Source of the DNA: Hyphomonas jannaschiana VP2
Lineage (GTDB): Bacteria > Pseudomonadota > Alphaproteobacteria > Caulobacterales > Hyphomonadaceae
Direction: 5' to 3'
DNA length: 64,000 nt
Assembly: GCF_000685215.1 (NCBI RefSeq)
Contig: NZ_ARYJ01000005.1
Coordinates: forward strand, 124,001 to 188,000
Part shown: positions 1 to 9,407 of the stretch, in pieces
How the letters are laid out: every line of letters begins with the position of its first letter
Position numbering within the stretch: the first letter of the stretch is position 1
Translations under genes and position numbers: made by a program
The notes under the pieces: generated by a model
Seen by the model: only the letters and a program-made list of their open reading frames with translations
Told to the model about the DNA's origin: nothing
Databases searched by the model: none

Positions 1-764
1 CCGGTCAGCATGGCCGCCTCATCCGACAGGATGTCACCGAAGAGATTGTCAGCCAGGATCACATCGAACTGCTTCGGCGCACGTACCAGTTCCATGGCGC
101 AGGCATCGGCATACATGTGGGACAGGTCCACGCCTGCGCCCATTTCGGCATGGGCCAGCGTGACTTCCTGACGCCAGAACAGGCCGGATTCCATGACGTT
201 CGACTTCTCCACCGAGCAGACCTTGCCTTGGCGCCCGCGCGCGATCTCAAAAGCCACGTGCGCCACGCGCTCGATTTCCGGATGGGTGTAAACAGCCGTG
301 TCATAGCCCCGGCGGATGCCGCTGGTCTCGTCAATGCCTCGCGGCTGGCCGAAATAGACGCCGCCCGTCAGCTCGCGGACGATCATCAGGTCAAGACCTT
401 CGACGATCTCCCGCTTCAGGCTGGAGGCTTCGACGAGGGCTGGGAAACAGAAAGCCGGTCGCAGGTTTGCGAACACGTCGAGGCCCTTGCGCAGAGCCAG
501 CAGGCCGGCTTCCGGGCGCTTGTCACGCGCTGCGCCAACCCATTTCGGACCGCCGACAGCCCCCAGCAGGACTGCACTGGCATGGCGTGCATGGGCGAGC
601 GTCTCTTCCGTCAGCGGCTCACCATGCGCGTCGATGGAGGCGCCGCCGACCAGGCCTTCTTCCAGCTTCAGGTCAGGCGCGACGACTTCCGCCACCCGGC
701 GGACTTCGGCGATGACTTCTGGACCAATCCCGTCACCCGGGAGCAGGAGGAGTGTCTGGTGCAT
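1..764 (-). CDS. leuB: 3-isopropylmalate dehydrogenase LeuB (partial, C-terminus outside window)
   Basis: Catalyses the oxidative decarboxylation of 3-isopropylmalate in leucine synthesis, NAD-dependent, cytosolic. About 254 N-terminal residues are present; the gene runs off the left edge. It starts at the ATG at 764 with the family N-terminus [17 protein letters not shown], and near the edge reads [20 protein letters not shown] followed by [16 protein letters not shown], the conserved metal/substrate-binding segment. It is on the same strand as leuD and leuC but separated from them by unrelated genes. Certain family assignment; only the 3' end is missing. Confidence 0.96.
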   Translation of the reverse strand, partial: MHQTLLLLPGDGIGPEVIAEVRRVAEVVAPDLKLEEGLVGGASIDAHGEPLTEETLAHARHASAVLLGAVGGPKWVGAARDKRPEAGLLALRKGLDVFANLRPAFCFPALVEASSLKREIVEGLDLMIVRELTGGVYFGQPRGIDETSGIRRGYDTAVYTHPEIERVAHVAFEIARGRQGKVCSVEKSNVMESGLFWRQEVTLAHAEMGAGVDLSHMYADACAMELVRAPKQFDVILADNLFGDILSDEAAMLT

Positions 765-785
765 GTTCAGGCCTGTAGATTGCGC

Positions 786-841
786 AAAACCAATGGGTGC
801 GGCTCTACCCCCGCAGGGGCGCCCTGTCACCCATGGTTTTT
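786..841. terminator. Long inverted repeat between lipoprotein gene and leuB, terminator-like on both strands
   Basis: AAACCAATGGGTG (787-799) pairs with CACCCATGGTTT (828-839) with a single bulge, and encloses a smaller CCCC-rich hairpin. Runs of T follow on the plus strand and TTGGTTTTG on the minus strand. It lies downstream of the lipoprotein gene ending at 861 and about 20 bases upstream of the leuB ATG, so it may end the lipoprotein transcripts or act as a leuB leader structure. Confidence 0.5.
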
Positions 842-860
842 GACGCAGACAGGCTTCGGA

Positions 861-1130
861 TCAGCCGCCGAAACCTTCTTTCTTCGGCATCTGTCCTCGC
901 TGGGACATCACACCATTGATCGCATTCTTGGCCGCTTCCCTGTCCCGCTCATCAATCTCGGCCCAGGTCGCCTTGTTGTTGCAGACGCGCTTGGGCAGAA
1001 TCGTTCCGGACTCGGTGATCGAGCGGCATTCCATCTGAGCGCCTTCAGCGACGGTCATTTTTTCACTGGCGCCGCTGGCACAGGCGGTCAGGACCAGCCC
1101 GGCTGTGGCAGCAAGAATAAGTTTCTTCAT
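861..1130 (-). CDS. Small putative lipoprotein, member 1 of a tandem family
   Basis: 89 residues of unknown function. A short signal peptide ends in the lipobox LTAC (Cys17), predicting export and lipidation. The mature part holds two further cysteines in ECRSITESGTILPKRVC, a spacing shared with the two genes upstream (1178-1495 and 1507-1791), although this copy lacks their YTNSNAKE segment. It is the most diverged of the three. No enzyme motif is visible; a periplasmic or outer-membrane structural role is possible but not shown. Confidence 0.75.
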   Translation of the reverse strand: MKKLILAATAGLVLTACASGASEKMTVAEGAQMECRSITESGTILPKRVCNNKATWAEIDERDREAAKNAINGVMSQRGQMPKKEGFGG

Positions 1131-1177
1131 GATGCAATTCCCTACAAATTAAAATCGTTCATGGTCCAATGCAGACG

Positions 1178-1495
1178 TCAGGAGCAGCTCCCCTCTGCCT
1201 GTGTCGAGCAGCCCGAGTTCAGACGCTGGAACTTGTCCGTCTGCTCTTTGGCGTTGGAATTTGTATAATCGTCGAAGGCGTCCCATGCCGCCTGCGTCTT
1301 GCAGGTCTTTTCCGCAAACCGGGTGCCGGTCACGGCTAATCTTCTGCAGATGACGTCTTCGCCATCCGCCGATACGAGATTGGATGTGTCCGTTTCACCG
1401 GCAGGCGCCGCAACAGGCGTTGTGCACGCCGCCGTTGCAGCGAAAAGGGCAAGCGCTGAAAATCCGTTCCGAACGTAACTCAAAGCTTGCCCCAT
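1178..1495 (-). CDS. Small putative lipoprotein, member 2 of a tandem family
   Basis: 105 residues. A hydrophobic signal segment ends at the lipobox ATAAC (about residue 24). The mature domain reads CRRLAVTGTRFAEKTCKT and then a stretch containing YTNSNAKEQTDKFQR, closely matching the neighbour at 1507-1791. Two conserved cysteines could form a disulfide. A TTG at codon 5 is an alternative start. A C-terminal extension with two more cysteines (GCSTQAEGSCS) is unique to this copy. Function unknown. Confidence 0.75.
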   Translation of the reverse strand: MGQALSYVRNGFSALALFAATAACTTPVAAPAGETDTSNLVSADGEDVICRRLAVTGTRFAEKTCKTQAAWDAFDDYTNSNAKEQTDKFQRLNSGCSTQAEGSCS

Positions 1496-1506
1496 TCTTT
1501 CAACGA

Positions 1507-1791
1507 TCAGCCACCGGCATTGGTAGCAGCACCGGATCTGACGCGCTGGTAGCCGTCTGTCGATTCCTTGGCGTTACTATTGGTGTAAGCATCATACTGC
1601 TCCCACGCTTCGGCCGTCTTGCATTCCTTTTGCGGGAAGCGGGTGCCCGTCACCTTCATGCTGCGACAAACAAGCGGTTCGCCATTGGGACCGACATTGG
1701 CAGCCGCCGTCTGGGTGCCGGCAGCAGGTGTCGAACACGCCGTTGCCAACGCAGCCAGACCAAGGGCGGAGACACAGAAAATACGTTTCAT
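1507..1791 (-). CDS. Small putative lipoprotein, member 3 of a tandem family
   Basis: 94 residues. The signal peptide MKRIFCVSALGLAALATAC carries a lipobox ending at Cys19. The mature part has CRSMKVTGTRFPQKECKT and YTNSNAKESTDGYQR, the same pattern as the gene at 1178-1495, so the two are recent duplicates. The 97-base gap upstream (1792-1888) is AT-rich and may hold the promoter for the cluster. No known function. Confidence 0.78.
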   Translation of the reverse strand: MKRIFCVSALGLAALATACSTPAAGTQTAAANVGPNGEPLVCRSMKVTGTRFPQKECKTAEAWEQYDAYTNSNAKESTDGYQRVRSGAATNAGG

Positions 1792-1888
1792 GCATAAAAT
1801 CCTTATTGTTGGACGATATGCCTAGCGGTTGCGTCCACGCGGCGCAATGCCCACGATTTCACTTTTTATACAATCAAAAAGAGAAACA

Positions 1889-2185
1889 TCAAATGGCTTC
1901 CGGTTCAGCCTCATAAAGGCGCAGGGACCGGTCGGAGACGCCGAGGCCGGCAAATTCAGCACGCCATACCGCCATGTGCGGGGTCGCAAAATGCGCCTGC
2001 AGGGCTTCGCGGCTTTCCCAGCGTTCGGTCACCCGGATGAGCCCGGGGTCCAGCACATCGATACTGTAGGCATAATCGATACAGCCCGGTTCAGCGCGGC
2101 TTGCCCGGATCATGGTTTCCATGGCCGGCCGGGCGGCCTCGACCTTTTCCGGAGGAACCCTGACGCTGCCTTCTATGACGATCAT
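1889..2185 (-). CDS. Antibiotic biosynthesis monooxygenase (ABM) domain protein
   Basis: 98 residues forming one ABM (YgiN-like) dimeric alpha/beta-barrel domain. Visible family features are the N-terminal MIVIEGSVRV strand, the EPGCIDYAYS segment and the ERWESREALQAHF helix. Members act as small cofactor-free quinol or polyketide monooxygenases, but many have no known substrate. Its start overlaps the stop of the upstream lipoprotein gene by four bases, so the two are translationally coupled. A second ABM gene lies at 34492-34794. Confidence 0.85.
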   Translation of the reverse strand: MIVIEGSVRVPPEKVEAARPAMETMIRASRAEPGCIDYAYSIDVLDPGLIRVTERWESREALQAHFATPHMAVWRAEFAGLGVSDRSLRLYEAEPEAI

Positions 2186-2367
2186 GATCCTTGCTCCGCT
2201 TCGAGGCCGGCGTCGCCATCCGTCTGCTCTGCCGGAGCTGAATCAGGTGGCGGATCCTTCGGCAAGGTCACATTGACCTCCGGCTTCAGGGAAAACGGAT
2301 CATTGTGACAGGCACCAAGGCCGATCAGGCCCAACATCAGCAGGATTGGTTTCACTCTGTCCGGCAT
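2182..2367 (-). CDS. Small putative lipoprotein
   Basis: 61 residues. The start chosen at 2367 has GGGAG six bases upstream; an earlier in-frame ATG at 2385 would add six residues. The signal segment ILLMLGLIGLGAC gives a lipobox ending in Cys, followed by a short proline- and acid-rich tail (KDPPPDSAPAEQTDGD) with no recognisable domain. It sits 29 bases after leuD in the same direction and overlaps the ABM gene. Function unknown. Confidence 0.65.
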   Translation of the reverse strand: MPDRVKPILLMLGLIGLGACHNDPFSLKPEVNVTLPKDPPPDSAPAEQTDGDAGLEAEQGS

Positions 2368-2396
2368 CGGAAGCTCCCGTTTCATGCCGGCCCGCC

Positions 2397-3026
2397 TCAG
2401 CCTGCCGGCTCAAGCCATGGCATGGAGACTTTGCGCGTCGCCTCATAGGCATTGATGTCGCCTTCGGCCTGCAGAGAGGCGCCGATCTCGTCGAGCCCCT
2501 GCAGCAGATTGGATTTACGTCCCGGATCGACATCGAACGTATAGGTCTCACCGTCCGGCGCCGTCACGGTCTGCGTTTCGAGGTTTACCGAGAAGATATG
2601 GTTCGACCCGCCGGCCTGTTGCGCGAGTTTCTCACAGACATCCACTGGCAACCGCACCGGCAGGATGCCGTTCTTGTAGCAATTATTGTGGAAGATGTCG
2701 GCAAAGCTCGGCGCGATGATGACCGAAATGCCCTGGTCTGCCAGCGCCCAAGGCGCATGCTCACGCGACGAGCCGCAACCGAAATTTTCGCCCGCGATCA
2801 GAATGCCCGCCTTGCCGAATTCCGGCTTGTTCAGAACGAAGTCCGGATTCGGCGACCCATCGGCCAGCGTCTTCAGTTCATAGAAGAGGCCTTTGGACAA
2901 GCCGGTCCGTTCGGTCGTTTTCAGGAACTGTTTCGGGATGATCATGTCCGTGTCGACATTGGACATGGGCTTGCCCTTTTCGAGCAGCGGTGCGGCGGTT
3001 CCGGTGATTTCGGTAAACGGTGTCAT
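2397..3026 (-). CDS. leuD: 3-isopropylmalate dehydratase small subunit LeuD
   Basis: 209 residues. Partner of LeuC in the isomerisation of 2-isopropylmalate to 3-isopropylmalate. It has the family's swivel-domain signature GENFGCGSSREHAPWAL and the N-terminal DTDMIIPKQFLK. The start at 3026 gives the usual N-terminus MTPFTEITGTAAPLL; a longer reading frame exists upstream but overlaps the VOC gene. It lies 10 bases after the VOC gene and is separated from leuC by cysK and two other genes, an unusual layout for leuCD. Confidence 0.96.
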   Translation of the reverse strand: MTPFTEITGTAAPLLEKGKPMSNVDTDMIIPKQFLKTTERTGLSKGLFYELKTLADGSPNPDFVLNKPEFGKAGILIAGENFGCGSSREHAPWALADQGISVIIAPSFADIFHNNCYKNGILPVRLPVDVCEKLAQQAGGSNHIFSVNLETQTVTAPDGETYTFDVDPGRKSNLLQGLDEIGASLQAEGDINAYEATRKVSMPWLEPAG

Positions 3027-3036
3027 GGGGGCGTTC

Positions 3037-3891
3037 TTACTTCGGCTCATGCGCAATGAAAAGCGTCGGAACACCCATTGTGCCATCGCGGACGGTGAAG
3101 ACGCTTGAGCCGGGCTTGCGGCCTTTGCGCAGTTCCGAAACATTGAAGCCCGCTTCCGTCAGGCGCGCATGAGCGGCGGCAAGATCGGCCACTTCCCAGG
3201 TCAGGCCCCAGATCCTGTCCGGTCCTGCCGGGTCATGTGTCTCGCCCAACCGGTGGATCACCTCAAAGGTCAGCCCGCCGGTGCGGAAGAACAGGAAACG
3301 CGTCTTCCATTGCGGCGCATTGCGGTCGAGCGCGAGATCAAGGCCGAGCCGCGCGCCGTAAAGCCCGAGCGCCCGGTCAGGGTTCGGCGTGTCGATGACG
3401 ATATGGTCCAGCGAGATCACCGCGCCTTCCGGATCGTTCTGGCTGGGCAGCGGGGTATCCGGCTGGACCAGGAAGGTCTTCACGCCGGCTGTTTGCTCAT
3501 CGGTGCAACGGAAACGCTTCCAGCTCCGCGCCGTACCGTCCAGCCTATTGGTACTCTCACCCGGGATGACTTCATGCGGCTCCATGCCCCGCCGCGTGAG
3601 TTTGTGATGGGCGGTTTCAATATCAGCCGTCCCGAAGGCCAGCGTCTTCAGGCCGGGGCCTTCTGCTTCGATAATTTCCCGCAGCCTGTCAGCCACCGGC
3701 CCGTCCCCGGCAGGCGCCATCAGTTCGAGACTGGTGTTGGCGACCTTGAAAATCGCCGTCGCGGCGCCGCCTTCCGCCTCCGCGCGCCAGACTGGCGGCC
3801 GGCCCAGCAGGCTTTCATAGACAGCCGCACCAGAGTCGATCTCGGGCACGACAAGCACGATATGGTCGAGGCCGGTCACAAGCTGGCTCAT
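3037..3891 (-). CDS. Two-domain VOC/glyoxalase-like protein
   Basis: 284 residues. Two vicinal-oxygen-chelate repeats: one starting GLDHIVLVVPEIDSGAAVYE (residues about 7-150) and one starting SLDHIVIDTPNPDRALGLY (about 163-280). The superfamily includes glyoxalases, dioxygenases and binding proteins; the substrate cannot be read from sequence. Its start overlaps the stop of the upstream membrane-protein gene by four bases and leuD follows after 10 bases, so it belongs to the cysK-to-leuD transcription unit. Confidence 0.85.
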   Translation of the reverse strand: MSQLVTGLDHIVLVVPEIDSGAAVYESLLGRPPVWRAEAEGGAATAIFKVANTSLELMAPAGDGPVADRLREIIEAEGPGLKTLAFGTADIETAHHKLTRRGMEPHEVIPGESTNRLDGTARSWKRFRCTDEQTAGVKTFLVQPDTPLPSQNDPEGAVISLDHIVIDTPNPDRALGLYGARLGLDLALDRNAPQWKTRFLFFRTGGLTFEVIHRLGETHDPAGPDRIWGLTWEVADLAAAHARLTEAGFNVSELRKGRKPGSSVFTVRDGTMGVPTLFIAHEPK

Positions 3892-4370
3892 GTCTTTTTC
3901 TTCTTCCTGTCTTTCTTTCCAAACCGCTTGCGGCGCGGAAACGGCATGACGCGCAGCTGTTCGCCCTCATGGGCAAGCGCCACGAGCCGCCCCTCCCCGT
4001 CCAGCCACGCCTCGCCGTCCAGTTCACCCTGCTTTCGCAGCTTGCGCACGCGCCGGGAAATGCGCAGCGGCGTGATCCATACCTCGTCTCCAACGGTGAC
4101 TTCCGCGAGATAGGCCGCCGATTCCCCGTCGGATGTCCGGTTGATCTCGAAGACCACAGGCTGGGAGGCCCCCGTTTCCAACACCGCCGCGCGGCGCCGG
4201 TCGAAGCGCAGGGAGAACCAGGCCATGACGATCAGATAAACACCGAACCCGGCCAACAGCAGCTGCACCCAGCCGGACACGTCCAGCCGGATCATCGCAT
4301 CCAGCCCTGCGGCCATCGCCAGCATGACGAGGCCAAGGATGAACAGGGCGAGGGTATGGAGCGCGATCAC
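3888..4370 (-). CDS. Small membrane protein of unknown function
   Basis: 160 residues from a GTG at 4370; a longer frame would run into cysK. Two hydrophobic segments (residues about 2-25 and 33-50) are followed by a soluble domain with many basic residues and a lysine-rich end (RFGKKDRKKKKT). No family recognised. It follows cysK by 10 bases and is coupled to the VOC gene by a four-base overlap. Confidence 0.7.
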   Translation of the reverse strand: MIALHTLALFILGLVMLAMAAGLDAMIRLDVSGWVQLLLAGFGVYLIVMAWFSLRFDRRRAAVLETGASQPVVFEINRTSDGESAAYLAEVTVGDEVWITPLRISRRVRKLRKQGELDGEAWLDGEGRLVALAHEGEQLRVMPFPRRKRFGKKDRKKKKT

Positions 4371-4380
4371 GCAGAGACGT

Positions 4381-5364
4381 TTACAGGCCTTCGAACAGGG
4401 CCGTCGAGACGTAACGCTCGGCAAAGCTCGGCAGGATCACAACCAGCGTCTTGCCCGCCATGTCTTCCCGGCTGCCATATTTCACGGCCGCCGCAGCCGC
4501 CGCGCCCGACGAGATGCCGCCCGGAATACCTTCCAGCTTCGCCAGCAGGCGGGCCGTTTCCATGGCTTCCTCATTGTCGACCTGCACCACATCGTCGATC
4601 AGGCTTGTGTCGGCATTGCCGGGCACAAAGCCGGCGCCAATGCCCTGGATCATGTGCGGGCCGGGATCACCACCAGACAGAACCGGACTGCCCGAGGGCT
4701 CGACGGCAATCATTTTCAGGCCCGGCTTCTTTGCCTTCAGCACGCGGCCGCATCCTGTGAACGTGCCACCCGTGCCGATGCCGGCGATCACCGCATCGAC
4801 GGCGCCGTCTGTATCGTTCCAGATTTCCTCGGCCGTCGTTTTTTCATGGATCGCCGGATTGGAAGGATTGTCGAACTGGCTGGGCATGACAGCACCCGGT
4901 GTCGAGGCGATGATTTCCTGCGCCTTGGCGATGGCTCCGCCCATGCCCTTCTCTTTCGGCGTCAGCTCCAGCTGCGCACCCAGATAGGCCAGCATCCGCC
5001 GCCGCTCGATCGACATGGATTCCGGCATGGTCAGAATCAGCTTGTAGCCGCGTGAGGCCGCCACGAAGGCGAGACCGATGCCTGTGTTGCCAGACGTCGG
5101 CTCCACCAGTGTCCCGCCGGGCTTCAGCTTGCCGGAGGCTTCCAGCTCCAGGATCATGTTCAGACCAATCCGGTCCTTCACACTGGCCAGCGGATTGAAG
5201 AATTCGCATTTGAACAGGAGGTTCGCCTTGATGCCCTTTTCAGCGGCGAATTTTGGCGCGGCCACCAGCGGCGTCGCGCCGACCGTTTCAAGAATGGACG
5301 CATAGGTCCGCCCACGCGGGCCATCCAGCGTTACATTCCCGGGTAGTTTCACAGCTCCAGCCAT
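4381..5364 (-). CDS. cysK: Cysteine synthase A (O-acetylserine sulfhydrylase)
   Basis: 327 residues. PLP enzyme making cysteine from O-acetylserine and sulfide. The PLP lysine lies in [12 protein letters not shown] (Lys63); [11 protein letters not shown] and [10 protein letters not shown] are the substrate and phosphate loops. The start at 5364 is preferred over the upstream ATG at 5376 because GGAGG lies five bases before it. It heads a tightly packed minus-strand run with the membrane protein, VOC protein and leuD genes. Confidence 0.95.
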   Translation of the reverse strand: MAGAVKLPGNVTLDGPRGRTYASILETVGATPLVAAPKFAAEKGIKANLLFKCEFFNPLASVKDRIGLNMILELEASGKLKPGGTLVEPTSGNTGIGLAFVAASRGYKLILTMPESMSIERRRMLAYLGAQLELTPKEKGMGGAIAKAQEIIASTPGAVMPSQFDNPSNPAIHEKTTAEEIWNDTDGAVDAVIAGIGTGGTFTGCGRVLKAKKPGLKMIAVEPSGSPVLSGGDPGPHMIQGIGAGFVPGNADTSLIDDVVQVDNEEAMETARLLAKLEGIPGGISSGAAAAAAVKYGSREDMAGKTLVVILPSFAERYVSTALFEGL

Positions 5365-5483
5365 CACGTCCTCCATATCGGTTTTGCGGAGACTATCCGC
5401 CCGCGGCGACGAGGAGGCAACTGAAAGCTCGGTTTAGGACGGACCTCACCAATCGGTCAGGCATTGCCGGGGTGCCGGTGCAC

Positions 5484-5849
5484 ATGCAAGTCTTCGCCAT
5501 GATCTACCTGCTTCTCAAAGCCCTGATCTCGGGCGCGATTGTCGCGATCGTTTCGGAAATCTCGAAACGGTATCCCGGCGCGGGGGCCCTTGTGGCATCC
5601 CTGCCGCTTGTTTCCGTTCTGGGCATGATCTGGCTCTGGCGGGACAAACCGGACATTGAGAACATGGCGGCACATTCGGCCGCCACTTTCTGGTATGTGC
5701 TGCCCAGCCTGCCGATGTTTCTGCTGATCCCGGTCCTGCTGAAACAGGGCTGGTCCTTCTGGCTTTCACTCGTCGCAGGTTGTGTCCTCACCATCGCGCT
5801 CTACCTCGCGATGACATGGATCGGTCCGCGCTTCGGGCTGAAGCTTTAG
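5484..5849 (+). CDS. DUF3147-family small membrane protein
   Basis: 121 residues, four predicted transmembrane helices ([75 protein letters not shown]). Length and pattern fit the DUF3147 family of inner-membrane proteins, whose function is unknown. The ATG at 5499 is an alternative start. It is the only plus-strand gene among the leu/cys genes and its end overlaps the leuC end by four bases, tail to tail. Confidence 0.8.
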   Translation: MQVFAMIYLLLKALISGAIVAIVSEISKRYPGAGALVASLPLVSVLGMIWLWRDKPDIENMAAHSAATFWYVLPSLPMFLLIPVLLKQGWSFWLSLVAGCVLTIALYLAMTWIGPRFGLKL

Positions 5850-7243
5850 CCGATCACGCCCGTGATGGCGGCTTTCGCGGCGAGGGCCGGGCTCATGAGG
5901 TGGGTGCGGCCGCCGCGGCCCTGACGGCCTTCGAAGTTGCGGTTCGAGGTCGAGGCACAGCGTTCGCCCGGTGACAGGATATCCGGGTTCATGCCGAGAC
6001 ACATGGAACAGCCCGGCTCGCGCCATTCGAAGCCGGCTTCGATCAGGATCTGGTCGAGGCCTTCTTCCTCCGCCTGCGCCCGGACGAGGCCCGAGCCCGG
6101 TACGACCATGGCGCGCACACCCTCTGCCACCTGATTGCCCTTTGCGATCTCGGCGGCCGCACGCAAATCCTCGATGCGGGAATTGGTGCACGAGCCGATA
6201 AACACGCGCTGAACCGGCGTGCCCGCAATCGGCTTACCGCCCTCAAGGCCCATATAGGTCAGCGCACGTTCGCAGGCGGCAGCTTTAACCGGATCGGAGA
6301 AGTCCTCCGGCTTCGGAATAATACCTGAGACCGGAATACCCTGTTCCGGGCTGGTGCCCCAGGTGACCGTCGGCTCAACGTCTTCCGCATTGATTTTGAC
6401 GACATGGTCGAACACGGCGTCTTCATCCGTGTAGAGCGTCTTCCAGAAACTTTCGGCCACTTCCCAGGCCCCGCCCTTCGGGGCTGACGGACGGCCCTTC
6501 AGATAGGCGAAGGTCTTCTCGTCCGGCGCAATCAGGCCTGCACGGGCGCCGCCCTCGATGGAAAGATTACACAGCGTCATGCGCCCTTCCATGGTAAGGT
6601 TCCGGATCGCCTCGCCGCGATATTCCATCACACAACCCGTGCCGCCAGCTGTGCCTATCTGGGCAATGATGTGCAGCGCCAGGTCTTTCGCCGTCACGCC
6701 CGGCTTCAGCTTGCCGGTCACTTCGATGGCCATGTTCTGCATCTTCCGGGCGCGAAGCGTCTGAGTCGCCAGCACATGCTCCACTTCGGATGTACCGATA
6801 CCGTGCGCCAGCGCGCCGAACGCGCCATGCGTGGACGTGTGGCTATCGCCGCAGACGATCGTCATGCCCGGCTGGGTCCGGCCCTGCTCCGGCCCGATCA
6901 CGTGGACGATGCCATTTCGGATGTCGCCCATCGGGAAGATTTCGATCTTGTACTCTTCCACATTGCGCATCAGCGTTTCGAGCTGGTTGCGTGCTTCCGG
7001 GTCTTTGACACCGGCAAGGCCGGCCGCCTGGTTCTCCGTCGGCGTGTTATGGTCCGGCGTCGCAAGCGTCAGGTCCGGACGGCGCACACTGCGCCCGGCG
7101 GCTTTCAGCCCGGCAAAGGCCTGCGGCGTGGTCACTTCGTGGATCAGGTGCAGATCGATATAGAGAAGGCTTTCCCCCGACGCCTCATCGGTGTGCACCA
7201 GATGCGCATCCCAAATCTTGTCGTAGAGTGTCTTGCCTGCCAT
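5846..7243 (-). CDS. leuC: 3-isopropylmalate dehydratase large subunit LeuC
   Basis: 465 residues, aconitase family. The [4Fe-4S] cysteines are visible in [13 protein letters not shown] and GCSMCLGMN, and the N-terminal KIWDAHLVH and [20 protein letters not shown] motifs are intact. Works with LeuD in leucine synthesis. Unlike most proteobacteria, leuD is not next to it. The 104-base gap upstream (7244-7347) contains a short CTCGTG/CACGAG hairpin (7303-7319) between the kinase gene and leuC. Confidence 0.97.
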   Translation of the reverse strand: MAGKTLYDKIWDAHLVHTDEASGESLLYIDLHLIHEVTTPQAFAGLKAAGRSVRRPDLTLATPDHNTPTENQAAGLAGVKDPEARNQLETLMRNVEEYKIEIFPMGDIRNGIVHVIGPEQGRTQPGMTIVCGDSHTSTHGAFGALAHGIGTSEVEHVLATQTLRARKMQNMAIEVTGKLKPGVTAKDLALHIIAQIGTAGGTGCVMEYRGEAIRNLTMEGRMTLCNLSIEGGARAGLIAPDEKTFAYLKGRPSAPKGGAWEVAESFWKTLYTDEDAVFDHVVKINAEDVEPTVTWGTSPEQGIPVSGIIPKPEDFSDPVKAAACERALTYMGLEGGKPIAGTPVQRVFIGSCTNSRIEDLRAAAEIAKGNQVAEGVRAMVVPGSGLVRAQAEEEGLDQILIEAGFEWREPGCSMCLGMNPDILSPGERCASTSNRNFEGRQGRGGRTHLMSPALAAKAAITGVIG

Positions 7244-7347
7244 GGGCCGAAAATTCCCTGTCTGTAGAAGATTATTGCGCTCAAACGCGCAACTCAGCGC
7301 GTCTCGTGCAACACACGAGGCACCGCGTCAATGTGTCAGATGACCGG

Positions 7348-9363
7348 TCAGGCGACCCGGTGCACCGTTCTGCGGGCCCATGTCTCAACCGCCTCCAGCA
7401 ATTCCGCCTTGTCGAGCGGCTTGGTCAGCACGGCATCCACGCCGCGGGTAAGGAAATCCTGCCGCTCCTCGGTCATGGCATGGGCTGTCACGGCAATGAT
7501 GGGGGTCGGCGGGCGGCCGCCGGAACTTTCAAAATCGCGAATGACCCGCGTGGCCGCAAGCCCGTCCATCACCGGCATGGAGACATCCATCAGCACCAGG
7601 GCGTAGGCATTCTGGCGGAAGAGCTCGACCGCCTCCTCCCCGTTTGCTGCAAAGTGCAGCTCATAGCCGCTTGTCCGCAAAAGCCCGGCAATGACGCGCT
7701 GGTTCACGTCATTGTCTTCAGCAATCAGGATCCGCCCGGCAGACAGGGACATGCCGGACCGCACCGCCCGGGCGGGCCTGGCCGGCGCCTCCGGGCGCGG
7801 GGCTTTGGCGGGCCTCTGGCGTTCTGTCCCCTGGAATGCCTGGGCAACGGTTTCTCCCAGAACGCCGCTGCGGAGAGGCTTCACGAGGAAGGCGCTGACC
7901 CCGGTTTTCAGGAAGGCCTCTTTGACCTCGGCAGAATCTACCGAGGAAACAACCACGATCTTCAGCCGGTTGAAGGCCGGTTTGGACCGGATCATCTGCG
8001 CGACCCGCAGGCCATCTATGTCCGGCATCTGGAAATCCAGCACCAGCAGGTCGTAGGGCTCGCGGCGGTTGTACGCGTCGGCAAGGCGGCGCAGACCCGC
8101 CCGCGGATCCATCTCATGGTCCGAGCGGATGCCATACAGGGCCAGCTGGCTGGCGGAGATGCGGCAGTTCAGCGAAATGTCGTCAATCACCAGCGCGCGG
8201 AGATGGCTGAGGTCTGCCCGCTCGACCGGCTCCAGAAACAGGCGCGGCTCATCGTCCGCAATCGGCAGGGTCAGCTCCACGCGGAAGGTCGACCCGACGC
8301 CGAAAGTCGAGGTCACGCCGATCTCGCCTGCCATCGCCTCAACCAGGCTGCGGCAGATGGAGAGCCCGAGCCCCGTGCCGCCATAACGGCGCGTCGTCGA
8401 CGCGTCGGCCTGTTCGAACTGGTGGAAGACCGTATCCAGCTTGTCTTCCGGGATGCCAACGCCGGTGTCATCCACGGTGATGGCCAAATGGGCATATCCG
8501 CCCTGGCCCGATCCGGCGATGCGGACCAGGACATGACCTTTGGTCGTGAATTTGATCGCATTGCCGACAAGATTGGTCAGGATCTGACGGATACGACCGG
8601 CATCACCAATGACTTCGTCCGGCACGTCGCGCGAAATATCGGTGATCAGCTCGATCCCCTTCTCGTTCGCACCGGACCCCAGCAAGGCGGCCACATCGTC
8701 CAGAACACCGGACAGTGAGAACGGCTCAGCATCGATCTTCAGCCTGCCTGCCTCGATCTTCGAGAAGTCTAGAATGTCATTGATGACCGTCAGCAGCGCC
8801 TCACCGGACCGCTCGATCATTTCAACGATCTCGACCTGTTCTTCGTCCAGCGCCGTGCGCCGAAGCACCTGAGACATGCCAAGGACGCCATTCATCGGTG
8901 TCCGGATCTCATGGCTCATATTGGCAAGAAATTCCGTCTTGGATTTTGACGCGTTAAGCGCAATCTGGCGTGCTGTTTCCAACTCTGCCGCCTGCTGCTT
9001 CGTCTCAGTCACATCCGTCAGGATACCAATAATATATGTATGGCCGTCTGCACCCTCGGTGCAGGACGCGGTGATCTCCATCCAGCATGTATCGCCCGCG
9101 GCATTGGTGACCTGCTCGGTCTGGACGTGGCCTTCAGGTGCCCCAAGGGCGAGATCTGCCAGTTCGCCGAAGAGGCCGGGCCGGTCTACAGGGAAATTGT
9201 CCTGCCCCCCGGCACCGATAAGCGCGTCGCGGGATTGTCCGGTGAAGCGGCAGAAGGCCTCATTTACCTCGACCCAGACATGATCAGCGCGCCGGATAAA
9301 AACGGGATTGGGCAGGAGATTCAGCGTCTCCGTCAGCAATCCGGTTTTGGCATCGCCAGTCAT
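7348..9363 (-). CDS. Soluble hybrid sensor histidine kinase (PAS-HisKA-HATPase-REC-REC)
   Basis: 671 residues. Domain order: PAS (about 12-125), HisKA with the phospho-acceptor in [15 protein letters not shown] (His151), HATPase_c (about 260-370, with DDTGVGIP and [15 protein letters not shown]), receiver 1 (about 395-510, [17 protein letters not shown]) and receiver 2 (about 545-665, [16 protein letters not shown]). Both receivers keep their phospho-acceptor Asp and the Lys. No transmembrane segment is visible, so it should sense a cytosolic cue through PAS. It has no adjacent regulator and probably signals to a distant histidine phosphotransferase. Confidence 0.92.
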   Translation of the reverse strand: MTGDAKTGLLTETLNLLPNPVFIRRADHVWVEVNEAFCRFTGQSRDALIGAGGQDNFPVDRPGLFGELADLALGAPEGHVQTEQVTNAAGDTCWMEITASCTEGADGHTYIIGILTDVTETKQQAAELETARQIALNASKSKTEFLANMSHEIRTPMNGVLGMSQVLRRTALDEEQVEIVEMIERSGEALLTVINDILDFSKIEAGRLKIDAEPFSLSGVLDDVAALLGSGANEKGIELITDISRDVPDEVIGDAGRIRQILTNLVGNAIKFTTKGHVLVRIAGSGQGGYAHLAITVDDTGVGIPEDKLDTVFHQFEQADASTTRRYGGTGLGLSICRSLVEAMAGEIGVTSTFGVGSTFRVELTLPIADDEPRLFLEPVERADLSHLRALVIDDISLNCRISASQLALYGIRSDHEMDPRAGLRRLADAYNRREPYDLLVLDFQMPDIDGLRVAQMIRSKPAFNRLKIVVVSSVDSAEVKEAFLKTGVSAFLVKPLRSGVLGETVAQAFQGTERQRPAKAPRPEAPARPARAVRSGMSLSAGRILIAEDNDVNQRVIAGLLRTSGYELHFAANGEEAVELFRQNAYALVLMDVSMPVMDGLAATRVIRDFESSGGRPPTPIIAVTAHAMTEERQDFLTRGVDAVLTKPLDKAELLEAVETWARRTVHRVA

Positions 9364-9407
9364 CGGTTCCAGTACTCCCCACAGGAGGAGATGACATCAC
9401 ACAGGCC

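Noticed and set aside
117-1268. Open frame of 383 codons on the plus strand
   Set aside because: It is the antisense of leuB and the lipoprotein genes, with no ribosome site or recognisable domain; GC-rich codon bias opens such shadow frames.
5364-5376. Upstream ATG of cysK
   Set aside because: GGAGG right after it is the ribosome site for the start at 5364.
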